Assembly: GCA_964572845.1 (NCBI GenBank)
Contig: CAZNFX010000001.1
Coordinates: 1-64,000, forward strand
Source of the DNA: Bin55 sp964572845
Lineage (GTDB): Bacteria > Pseudomonadota > Gammaproteobacteria > Pseudomonadales > Azotimanducaceae
Length of the DNA: 64,000 nt
Direction: 5' to 3'
Part shown: piece by piece, positions 45,489-53,288 of the stretch
How the letters are laid out: each line of letters starts with the position of its first letter
Numbering within the stretch: position 1 is the first letter of the stretch
The notes under the pieces: generated by a model
The model's database searches: none
Seen by the model: the letters and a program-made list of their open reading frames with translations, nothing else
What the model was told of the DNA's origin: nothing
Position numbers and translations under genes: made by a program

Positions 45489-45540
45489 GATTCAAAATCT
45501 CCGATCGGCAGAACATTGAAGGAAAGTAGAGGAGAAGGGA

Positions 45541-47172
45541 TTGGAATTCAACCTAGCAAATGTCAATGAAGCGATAGCGAACGCTGTTGGCGACCGCGAA
45601 GCGATCATATTTCGAGATCGTCGATTCACGTTTGCGGAGTTCACCGACCGGACCAGAAGACTCGCCAACTTTCTGATTGACAACGGGATAGGTTTACACA
45701 CCCCACGATCACAACTCAATCCGTGGCAATCTGGCCAAGATCACGTCGGGTTGTACCTGTACAACGGCAACGAATACTTGGAGGGTATGATCGGTGCTTA
45801 CAAGTGCCGCGCAGCTCCATTTAATGTCAATTACCGCTACGTTGACGAGGAGCTCATCTACCTTCTCAACAATGCAAGTACGAAAGTGCTGATTTTCCAC
45901 AGTTCGCTTGCACACCACGTCGAATCCATTAGGGAGCACGTTCCCAGCCTCGAACTCTTGCTTCAAGTCGAGGACGACGACGCTCCAACGATTCGTGGTG
46001 CAATCAAGTACGAGGAAGCACTTTCTCATTCTTCCAATGAACTGCCCAGTGTTGAACCTTCTCCCGACGATCTCTACATTCTTTATACAGGCGGAACAAC
46101 TGGAATGCCGAAGGGTGTGCTGTGGCGGCATGCAGACATACTCACCGCCGCACTGGGAGGGCGACGAACCAACGGAGAACTCTTGCGCTCTGTCGACGAA
46201 TTCGTCATGAGGTCGATCAATCAGTCCCGAAAATCGCTTCCTGCACCGCCTTTCATGCATGGCGCGGGACATTGGAACGCGCTGCAAATGCTCAACGCAG
46301 GGGGAACTACTGTCATCCAGGACAACGTAAAGAAGTTCGACGCAAAGGACGTTCTTGACACGATAGAACGAGAGGGAATAAACAATCTGCTTGTAGTCGG
46401 CGACGCGTTTGGTCGCCCTCTAGCTGACGAATTGGACCGGACTCAACGGGAATTGCCGAGTTTGCGGAACATTATCACCGGCGGAGCAATCATGACAGCC
46501 AAGGTGAAAAGAGACCTTTTGTCTGCACTTCCCAACATCAAGATCATCGACTCGGCTGGCTCCTCCGAGACTGGAGGTCAAGCCACACATGTGAGTGACC
46601 GGACCTCCGGCGCAACAACTGGACGTTTCTCATTGAGCGAGAACAATGCGGTTCTGTCCGATGACATGACCCAGGTCTTGGCACCTGGACATAGCGGCCT
46701 GGGCTGGTGGGCCCGGAGCGGCAACATACCGCTAGGCTATTTGGACGACGAGAACAAAACCAGAGCAACATTTCCGGTAGTCAACGGAATTCGCTATTCG
46801 GTACCAGGCGATAAAGTCAAGCTGCTTGAAGACGGCTCTCTAGAATTGCACGGGAGGGAATCCGTAACTATCAACTCAGGTGGCGAGAAGATTTTTGCAG
46901 AGGAGGTGGAACAAGCGTTGAAGCATCACCAAGATGTCTTTGATGCAGTTGTCGCAGGACGTCCCTCCGAGCGGTGGGGTAACGAAGTAGTTGCCATTGT
47001 TCAACTCCGAGACAAGGCCCAACCCTCCGAGGAAAGTCTGCTGGACGAGTGCAACCGCCACATCGCGCGATACAAGCTGCCCAAGGCGTTCATATTCGTG
47101 AACGAAATTTTTCGCAGTCCAAGTGGCAAAGCAGACTACAAGTGGGCCAAATCGGTTGCTGAGTCACAATAG
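45541..47172 (+). CDS. Acyl-CoA synthetase (AMP-binding)
   Basis: The start is a TTG behind GGAGAAGGGA. The 543-residue protein has the ANL-superfamily motifs LYTGGTTGMPKGVLWR (about 181-196), DSAGSSETGG, and the late SGGEKIFAEEVEQAL with the C-terminal lysine region SGKADYKW. It activates a carboxylic acid to its CoA thioester through an acyl-AMP. The insert after TGMPKG resembles the FadD19/FadD17 type used in side-chain breakdown of sterols, so a bulky substrate is possible, but this is inference. It runs into the nucleotide-sugar dehydrogenase gene with 15 bases between. Confidence 0.85.
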   Translation: MEFNLANVNEAIANAVGDREAIIFRDRRFTFAEFTDRTRRLANFLIDNGIGLHTPRSQLNPWQSGQDHVGLYLYNGNEYLEGMIGAYKCRAAPFNVNYRYVDEELIYLLNNASTKVLIFHSSLAHHVESIREHVPSLELLLQVEDDDAPTIRGAIKYEEALSHSSNELPSVEPSPDDLYILYTGGTTGMPKGVLWRHADILTAALGGRRTNGELLRSVDEFVMRSINQSRKSLPAPPFMHGAGHWNALQMLNAGGTTVIQDNVKKFDAKDVLDTIEREGINNLLVVGDAFGRPLADELDRTQRELPSLRNIITGGAIMTAKVKRDLLSALPNIKIIDSAGSSETGGQATHVSDRTSGATTGRFSLSENNAVLSDDMTQVLAPGHSGLGWWARSGNIPLGYLDDENKTRATFPVVNGIRYSVPGDKVKLLEDGSLELHGRESVTINSGGEKIFAEEVEQALKHHQDVFDAVVAGRPSERWGNEVVAIVQLRDKAQPSEESLLDECNRHIARYKLPKAFIFVNEIFRSPSGKADYKWAKSVAESQ

Positions 47173-47187
47173 GATCACTCAATTCAC

Positions 47188-48480
47188 GTGAGTGCACAGC
47201 CTACTGAACTGAATTCTTCGACTGCCGTTGGCGTAGTTGGCCTCGGTTATGTTGGGCTGCCCCTAGCTCTTACTTGCAGCCAGCTGTATCCCACACGTGG
47301 GTACGACCTTTCGCACGATCGAGTCGAGTCGCTCAAGGCTGGCCAAGATCACACAGGAGAGGTTGAGCCCTCAGACTTCGATGACAATCCAAATCTTGAT
47401 TTCACGAATGAATTAGAAGAGATGCGGGCCTGTGACGTCTTTGTCGTAACAGTACCCACTCCCATAGACGCCGACAACAATCCAGATCTGACACTTCTCT
47501 TGCAGGCTTGCGACTCCGTTGGTTTAGTAATGAAGCGCGGATCCGTCGTGATACTCGAATCCACCGTGTTTCCAGGTGCGACGGAGGATTTATGCATCCC
47601 TAGGCTCGAGAGCAATTCGAAACTAACGCTGAATCTAGATTTTTGGGTCGGGTATAGCCCCGAACGTATTAATCCAGGAGACAGAACCCACAGACTTGGC
47701 GATGTCGTGAAGGTCACCGCAGGCTCGAATGAGACGGCGGCCGATTATGTCGATCGCTTCTATCGCTCCTTTGTTCGAGCGGGTACGCATCGAGCGTCGT
47801 CTATTCGAGTCGCCGAGGCTGCCAAAGTGATTGAAAACATTCAGCGAGATATCAACATTGCGCTGATGAACGAGTTCTCGCAGCTCTTCAATCTCCTGGA
47901 TCTCGATACCGCAGAAGTGCTGTCGGCTGCTTCTACGAAGTGGAACTTCTTGCCCTTCAAACCAGGTTTGGTCGGAGGACATTGCATAGGTGTAGACCCC
48001 TACTATTTGACCTACAAGGCACGCGAGATCGGCTTCGATCCCGAAATGATCCTCGCCGGGAGGAAGGTAAACAATTCCATGCCGGAGTACGTTGCCAATC
48101 GAGTATGCGACCTACTGGAACGAGCAGGACTAGACAAAGAGACAGCAAGAGTCCTAGTACTGGGTATCACCTACAAGGAAAATTGTCCTGACACTCGCAA
48201 TAGCAAGTCGATTGAGCTTGTACGTGAACTTCGCTCTCGCGAATTGAAGGTTGATGTATGCGACCCAGTTGCACAACGCAGTCAGAGCACAATACCTAAT
48301 GACATCAGCTTGAACGAATGGCCGTTAGACGGGTCTTACCATGCTGTAGTTCTAGCTGTTGCACACGACGAATTCGCTAACAATGCTGCAGAACCCATCC
48401 TGGATTTGTGCAGACCGGGTGCAATTGTGTATGACATTCAGCATGTTCTCCCAAAATCCATCGTAACCGAGCGATTGTGA
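47188..48480 (+). CDS. Nucleotide-sugar (UDP-HexNAc) 6-dehydrogenase
   Basis: The 430-residue protein starts at a GTG. It has the Rossmann motif GVVGLGYVGLPLA, the central VAEAAKVIENIQRDINIALMNE helix, and the catalytic Cys in GGHCIGVDPYYL (about residue 266). VLGITYKENCPDTRNSK is the C-terminal domain mark. This pattern fits WbpO/TviB-like enzymes that oxidise UDP-N-acetylhexosamine to its uronic acid for capsule or O-antigen synthesis. No other O-antigen genes adjoin it. Confidence 0.87.
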   Translation: MSAQPTELNSSTAVGVVGLGYVGLPLALTCSQLYPTRGYDLSHDRVESLKAGQDHTGEVEPSDFDDNPNLDFTNELEEMRACDVFVVTVPTPIDADNNPDLTLLLQACDSVGLVMKRGSVVILESTVFPGATEDLCIPRLESNSKLTLNLDFWVGYSPERINPGDRTHRLGDVVKVTAGSNETAADYVDRFYRSFVRAGTHRASSIRVAEAAKVIENIQRDINIALMNEFSQLFNLLDLDTAEVLSAASTKWNFLPFKPGLVGGHCIGVDPYYLTYKAREIGFDPEMILAGRKVNNSMPEYVANRVCDLLERAGLDKETARVLVLGITYKENCPDTRNSKSIELVRELRSRELKVDVCDPVAQRSQSTIPNDISLNEWPLDGSYHAVVLAVAHDEFANNAAEPILDLCRPGAIVYDIQHVLPKSIVTERL

Positions 48481-48536
48481 GGTCAATTCCCCAATAGTCG
48501 GGCTGTGAATTCGGGCACAATAGCTGAATGACCTTT

Positions 48537-48624
48537 GGAGGGGTGGCTGAGTGGACGAAAGCACTGGTCTTGAAAACCAGCGAGGTTTATGCCTCCCAGG
48601 GTTCGAATCCCTGCCCCTCCGCCA
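48537..48624 (+). tRNA. tRNA-Ser (anticodon TGA)
   Basis: The acceptor arms GGAGGGG and CCCCTCC pair perfectly and the CCA end is encoded. The anticodon stem CTGGT/ACCAG frames loop CTTGAAA with anticodon TGA, reading UCA. A long variable arm (GAGG...CCTC) and a TTCGAATC T-loop complete a class II serine tRNA. The tusD start codon lies only 25 bases behind the CCA end. Confidence 0.97.
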
Positions 48625-48648
48625 TTGATTAAGCGAGTAGACCACAAC

Positions 48649-49017
48649 GTGAAAATTTCGCTGTTGGTTCAAGGCGCACCATACTCCTCAAACGCATGCG
48701 AGCAGGCCCTGCGTTTCGCACAAGCCGTCATCCGAAAGAACTTGACCTTGTATAGAGTGTTCTTTTACAAGGAAGCCGTTGCCATCGCCAATCAAACCTA
48801 TCAACTTCCTAGTGACGAACGGAACCTCCAGGAAGCTTGGTTGAACTTCGCCCTCGACAATGACGTGGAACTCATGGTCTGCATCGGAGCTGCGCAGCGA
48901 CGCGGGATTTCCGATGTGGTGTCCATTAATGGAGAGACCAATGGATTCCAGATCGTAGGACTTGGACAATTCATCGATGCGACACTTGAATCCGACAGAG
49001 TGGTGACGTTCAACTAG
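48649..49017 (+). CDS. tusD: Sulfurtransferase subunit TusD
   Basis: The start is a GTG at 48649, giving 122 residues; a longer frame reads back into the tRNA and is not real. The DsrE-like fold has VQGAPYSSNACEQALRFAQA at the start and the active Cys78 in MVCIGAAQRRG, the same position as in E. coli TusD. It receives sulfur from TusA and passes it to TusE in the TusBCD complex for 2-thiouridine at the tRNA wobble position. Overlaps tusC by one base. Confidence 0.92.
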   Translation: MKISLLVQGAPYSSNACEQALRFAQAVIRKNLTLYRVFFYKEAVAIANQTYQLPSDERNLQEAWLNFALDNDVELMVCIGAAQRRGISDVVSINGETNGFQIVGLGQFIDATLESDRVVTFN

Positions 49018-49361
49018 TGAACTCGATCCTCTACCTTGTCAGAAAGCCGCCTGGAGTGCTGGCAAACGAGACCGTAGACATGGTTCTTGTTAGCGGAGTG
49101 TTTGGCCAACCCACAACAGTGGTGTTCCTGGACGACGGAGTATTTCAGCTTGTTGGAAACGGAGATAGGGTCGGACGCAAAGACACCGCCAAGAAGTGGA
49201 CGGCTCTACCGGATTACGATATTGAAACAATACTTGTACATCAGTCTAGCTTGAACGATCGGAACATTGCCCATTGTCGATTGCCAGACTTTGTCCGCTT
49301 AGCGTCAGATTCACAGATTCAGGACGCAATTGGCAAGGCAAGTTGCGTAGTGAGTGACTGA
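49017..49361 (+). CDS. tusC: Sulfur relay subunit TusC
   Basis: A 114-residue DsrF-like protein starting at GTG. The frame TAGTG shares one base with the tusD stop. It has the expected fold order (MVLVSGVFGQPTTVVFLDDGVFQL) and forms part of the TusBCD hexamer. It lacks an active-site Cys role, as is normal for TusC. It shares one base with tusB at its end. Confidence 0.88.
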   Translation: MNSILYLVRKPPGVLANETVDMVLVSGVFGQPTTVVFLDDGVFQLVGNGDRVGRKDTAKKWTALPDYDIETILVHQSSLNDRNIAHCRLPDFVRLASDSQIQDAIGKASCVVSD

Positions 49362-49609
49362 TGCTTCATATTGTCTGCAGCCGTGGAGTCATAGATTCCT
49401 GCGAAAAGATCGCACGAAGGAAAGATTCCGTCGTGTTTATCGGAGATGCTGCTTACTGTGCCAAGAGAACAACCTGCGCTGCAACGTATGTGATCGGCGA
49501 AGATCTCGAAGGTCGTGGTCTCGCAGCACCGTCTGGAGTTACCTGCATTTCATTCGATGAATTCGTAGACCTCGTGGTGCAAACGCCAGGTTCTGTTACA
49601 TGGTCTTGA
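49361..49609 (+). CDS. tusB: Sulfur relay subunit TusB
   Basis: An 82-residue DsrH-like protein (MLHIVCSRGVIDSCEKIAR, IGDAAYCA), the smallest member of the TusBCD complex. The ATGA overlap with tusC and the ten-base overlap with tusE show tight translational coupling. Confidence 0.85.
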   Translation: MLHIVCSRGVIDSCEKIARRKDSVVFIGDAAYCAKRTTCAATYVIGEDLEGRGLAAPSGVTCISFDEFVDLVVQTPGSVTWS

Positions 49610-49911
49610 ACGAATGCGATCAAGAAGGCTTTCTCATGGATCCTGCTTCGTGGAGCAAGCAGCACGCCCATGTTGTGGCCGAAACTCTGGGCATTGAATT
49701 AACCAACGACCATTGGTCGGTAATCCATGCTGTAAGAGAGTTTTATCTTGCTACGGGAGTTAGTCCCTCCATGCGACCGTTGGTCAACATAGCGAGAAAA
49801 ATTGACCCTTCGCTCGGGAGTTCTCTGACGCTCGCGAGACTGTTCACCAGCAATACTTCGAAAGCGGTGGCGCAGCTAAGCGGCACGCCAAAGCCTAGCG
49901 ATTGCGTTTGA
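49600..49911 (+). CDS. tusE: Sulfur carrier TusE (DsrC-like)
   Basis: The 103-residue protein has the DsrC-family core (DPASWSKQHAHVVAETLGIEL, HWSVIHAVREFYLATGVSPSMRPL) and ends PKPSDCV, where the penultimate Cys102 is the persulfide carrier that delivers sulfur to MnmA. It overlaps tusB by ten bases, and its end is 13 bases from the end of the convergent serS gene. Confidence 0.92.
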   Translation: MVLNECDQEGFLMDPASWSKQHAHVVAETLGIELTNDHWSVIHAVREFYLATGVSPSMRPLVNIARKIDPSLGSSLTLARLFTSNTSKAVAQLSGTPKPSDCV

Positions 49912-49924
49912 TTCTGCTTAGAAG

Positions 49925-51202
49925 CTAGGATTCGAACTCAAGGTACTGCACTCCGTGCATGTAGGGAATGAGAGCATCCGGGATGTGCACACGCCCCTGA
50001 GAATCCTGATAGTTTTCCATAATCGCGATCAACACGCGGCCAATTGCCAGTCCCGATCCATTCAAGGTATGAACCAGTTCCGGGCGCTCCTGAGGACCTG
50101 GCCGAAAGCGAGCTTGCGCCCTCCTCGCTTGAAAGTCGAGAAAGTTGCTACATGAGGAGACTTCGCGATATCTGTCAAATCCGGGCAGCCACACCTCAAG
50201 GTCAATCGTCTTAGCGCTGGCAAATCCCAAGTCGCCTCCACAAAGGCTCACGGCTCGGAATGGCAGTTCCAGCCTCTTGAGTACGGTCTCTGCGTGGTTC
50301 ACGATTTCATCCAGAGCAACCCACGAGAGATTCGGATGCGTGATCTGCACGAGTTCGACCTTTTCGAATTGGTGCAATCGGATCAATCCTCGGGTGTCTT
50401 TTCCATGACTTCCTGATTCTCGTCGGAAACAAGGTGTGTGGCAGACGAACTTCAGCGGCAGATCGTTGGCGTCCAAGATCTGATCGCGAACCATGTTGGT
50501 TACCGGTACTTCTGCAGTCGGTATAAGGAAACTGTCCACTTCCGAACTAACAAAGAACACATCGTCCTCGAATTTCGGCAGCTGCCCCGTCGAGGTGAGC
50601 GATTCGCGATTCACGATATAGGGAACGTAGAGTTCCTCATAGCCGTGTTCGTCCGTATGAATGTCCACCATGAACTGAATCAATCCGCGGTGAAGCCGCG
50701 CTAGCGGCCCTCGCAAAACGGAAAACCGGCTTCCCGCTATTCGAGCTGATGCCTCGAAGTCCAAACTGGATCCAGCGAGGTCGACATGGTCTCTAGGCGG
50801 AAACGGAAACTCGGTTACATCTCCCCAACGGTACAACTCGCGATTGTCTTCGTCCGTTTCTCCGACCGGTACTGAATCATCTGGAATATTGGGAACATGC
50901 AATAGGAAATCTTGTAGCTGCCCCTGCACCTTGCTGAATTCGGTGCGTGCTACTTCCAATCGTGCCCCAAGGTCGCCGACGGCGGAAACCAAGGGCTCTA
51001 TGTCATCTCCTGACCGTTTGGCGAATCCTATCTCCCTTGACACAATATTCCGTTCGTGCTGCAAGGACTCCATTTCGGTCTGCAGATCACGTCGGGCTTG
51101 CTCCAAGTCGCGATAGGTATCGAGATCCAACTCGTAACCGCGAATGCTTAGCGCTCCCGCAATAGCGTCGGGATTCTGTCGGAACATTCGCGGATCCAAC
51201 AT
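49925..51202 (-). CDS. serS: Seryl-tRNA synthetase
   Basis: The 425-residue protein begins MLDPRMFRQNPDAIAG, has the N-terminal coiled-coil arm that binds the long variable arm of tRNA-Ser (about 30-100), and the class II motifs, including motif 2 in CFRRESGSHGKDTRGLIRLHQF split at its loop. It ends with the GSGLAIGRVLIAIMENYQ region of motif 3. AAGGA precedes the ATG by seven bases. It charges the tRNA-Ser encoded 1.3 kb away. Confidence 0.97.
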   Translation of the reverse strand: MLDPRMFRQNPDAIAGALSIRGYELDLDTYRDLEQARRDLQTEMESLQHERNIVSREIGFAKRSGDDIEPLVSAVGDLGARLEVARTEFSKVQGQLQDFLLHVPNIPDDSVPVGETDEDNRELYRWGDVTEFPFPPRDHVDLAGSSLDFEASARIAGSRFSVLRGPLARLHRGLIQFMVDIHTDEHGYEELYVPYIVNRESLTSTGQLPKFEDDVFFVSSEVDSFLIPTAEVPVTNMVRDQILDANDLPLKFVCHTPCFRRESGSHGKDTRGLIRLHQFEKVELVQITHPNLSWVALDEIVNHAETVLKRLELPFRAVSLCGGDLGFASAKTIDLEVWLPGFDRYREVSSCSNFLDFQARRAQARFRPGPQERPELVHTLNGSGLAIGRVLIAIMENYQDSQGRVHIPDALIPYMHGVQYLEFES

Positions 51203-51337
51203 GAGTCATTCCTTGGTGTAAGTGTTGATGTAGACAAAACCCACAAGTGGGATGTGTCAAGCGCTCGAGGAAGTGCGCATTTTAAGCCTCAAGCAGAATC
51301 CTGACGAATGAACCCACTTGGTGGTCGACGCGAGATG

Positions 51338-52609
51338 TCAACGGTTGCGTTCGCGTTTGTCTCGCTTCCGCAATTCGTTTAGTCGTTCCCTAATCCTGAG
51401 CTCTAGCCCACGATCCGACGGCTTGTAGAAACGCTGGGCTTGAACTTCGTCAGGAAAATAGTGTTCTCCTGCGGCGTACGCACCTTCCTCTCCATGTGCA
51501 TATCGATAGCCCTTCCCGTAATCCAATTCCTTCATCAGTTTGGTTGGGGCATTTCGTAGCCGCATGGGTACTGGCAACGACGGGTGCTCTCGAACATACG
51601 CCGACGCCATATTCAATGCTTCGTAGACTGAATTGCTCTTAGGCACTGACGAGAGATAAATGACCGCTTCAGCTAAGGAAAGTTCCCCTTCGGGGGAGCC
51701 AAGCCGGTGATAGGCTTCCCATGCGTCCAATGCAACCGACATTGCTCTGGTGTCGGCTGTACCAATGTCTTCGGAAGCAAACCTAACCAATCGTCGGGCT
51801 ACGTAACGCGGATCACACCCACCATCGATCATTCGTGCAAACCAATAAAGAGCAGCATCGGGATCACTACCGCGCATAGACTTGTGCAGTGCGGAAATCT
51901 GGTTGTAAAACTCTTCTCCACCTTTGTCGAACCTGCGATGCGACTGTCCTGACGCGGCGAGCACTTGTGCAAGCTCCAAGCTGTCGGAATCAATGAGCTG
52001 AGTGGCCATTTCCAGAAGATTCAATGCTCTTCGAGCATCTCCATCAGCAAACGCACAAATCTCGTCGAGCGCATCGGACGCAACAGTCAGATCCGGAAAT
52101 TCACTCTCAAGTGCGCGATTGACAACTAGGCGTACTTCATCCTTTGTCAAGGGCTTCAACACGAACACTCGGGTACGTGATAGCAGGGCTGAGTTCACTT
52201 CAAACGATGGATTCTCCGTCGTCGCTCCAATTAAAGTGACCGTGCCGCTCTCCACATGGGGCAGGAAGGCATCTTGCTGAGCCTTGTTAAATCTATGCAC
52301 CTCATCTAAAAACACTACGGTCTGCAGCTCGGGCTGGGATTCCGCCCTCGCAATGGCACTTCTAACATCTTTCACTCCCGCTAGAACTGCAGACATTGAA
52401 ATCCAGTTTGCCTTGGCACTATGTGACAAGAGGCGAGCCAATGTCGTCTTGCCAGTACCGGGCGGACCCCACAGGATCATGGAGTGAACGTTGCCAGATT
52501 CGAACAGCGTTCTCAAAGGTTTTCCTGGACCCAATAGGTGTTGCTGGCCTATGAATTCGGTAAGGGTCCGCGGTCTCGCTCGCGAAGCAAGCGGTTGTGC
52601 CGTCTCCAT
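51338..52609 (-). CDS. rarA: Replication-associated recombination protein RarA (MgsA-type AAA+ ATPase)
   Basis: The preferred ATG at 52609, four bases past the lolA stop, gives 423 residues beginning METAQPLASRARPRTLTEF. It has Walker A LWGPPGTGKTTLA, Walker B VFLDEVHRFNKAQQDAFLP, a sensor IGATTENPSFEVN and the helical MgsA C-terminal domain (DGGCDPRYVARRLVRFASEDIG; ELDYGKGYRYAHGEEGAYAAG). A longer frame reaches into lolA. RarA acts at stalled replication forks. The order ftsK-lolA-rarA-serS is conserved. Confidence 0.95.
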   Translation of the reverse strand: METAQPLASRARPRTLTEFIGQQHLLGPGKPLRTLFESGNVHSMILWGPPGTGKTTLARLLSHSAKANWISMSAVLAGVKDVRSAIARAESQPELQTVVFLDEVHRFNKAQQDAFLPHVESGTVTLIGATTENPSFEVNSALLSRTRVFVLKPLTKDEVRLVVNRALESEFPDLTVASDALDEICAFADGDARRALNLLEMATQLIDSDSLELAQVLAASGQSHRRFDKGGEEFYNQISALHKSMRGSDPDAALYWFARMIDGGCDPRYVARRLVRFASEDIGTADTRAMSVALDAWEAYHRLGSPEGELSLAEAVIYLSSVPKSNSVYEALNMASAYVREHPSLPVPMRLRNAPTKLMKELDYGKGYRYAHGEEGAYAAGEHYFPDEVQAQRFYKPSDRGLELRIRERLNELRKRDKRERNR

Positions 52610-52613
52610 TGGA

Positions 52614-53288
52614 TCAATTGCCGTTATGCGTAGGCTTCTCGCTCTCTCCGTACGTAATGATCTCTGTATCCGGCGGAACTTCAATCTCGAAAATCGTGGA
52701 ATCTAAGTCTTGGTTGACGCGTATGTTGGATAACTTGAACTCGCTAACGGTGTTGAAGTGATCCTCTACCTGCACAAGGGTGACTTCGTCGCCGTCGAAT
52801 TGAATCACTAGCTCCTTGAAGGGAACGTTAGCATCGTGCGGAACTAGAGAGAATCTTGCGTCGCTGTGCGAAATCTCGAACTGTTCGAGTATGTCTTCGT
52901 TGGGAGAGATCAACAGATTTGCAATTGAAAGTTCGTTTGAGACATCCATTCTTGAGTGGGTAAGCTGCTCCAAGTCTGCGTCGTACACGCTCATTCGGTC
53001 GCCCTCTATCAGCACCTCTTGCTCAAACGGCTTTGAAACTACCCAAAGAAACTTTCCAGGACGTTGAAACGCAATGCGACCTTCTTGGTTCACTTCTTGG
53101 TCCCCGTTCTCGGAACGAATATGCTGAACGAATTCGGCCTGCAGCGACTGCACCGCATTCAATCTCTCAAACAGTTGATCCTGCGACTGCTCCTGAGCCA
53201 GCAAGGACTGACTGGCAACTAACAAACAGGCGAGAGCAACTGCGGAATTTCTGACGCTATTGAGATTGTTTGGCCAAGACCTCGCGAT
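52614..53288 (-). CDS. lolA: Outer-membrane lipoprotein carrier LolA, start uncertain
   Basis: The signal peptide NSVRNSAVALACLLVASQ leads to mature LolA with LFERLNAVQSLQAEFVQHI, GRIAFQRPGKFLWVVSKPF, VYDADLEQLTH and the C-terminal FKLSNIRVNQDLDSTIFEI. LolA carries lipoproteins across the periplasm to LolB. The start is a problem. Between the expected signal-peptide start and the ftsK sequence there is no ATG, GTG or TTG in this frame. Candidates are an ATC at 53286-53288 (used here) or a TTG at 53337-53339 deep inside ftsK. Either overlaps the end of ftsK, so translation is probably coupled. An assembly error is also possible. Confidence 0.85.
   Translation of the reverse strand: MARSWPNNLNSVRNSAVALACLLVASQSLLAQEQSQDQLFERLNAVQSLQAEFVQHIRSENGDQEVNQEGRIAFQRPGKFLWVVSKPFEQEVLIEGDRMSVYDADLEQLTHSRMDVSNELSIANLLISPNEDILEQFEISHSDARFSLVPHDANVPFKELVIQFDGDEVTLVQVEDHFNTVSEFKLSNIRVNQDLDSTIFEIEVPPDTEIITYGESEKPTHNGN

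Noticed and set aside
51203..51337. T-box or other riboswitch before serS
   Set aside because: Only a five-base CCCAC/GTGGG stem is present, and T-boxes are not expected in Gammaproteobacteria.
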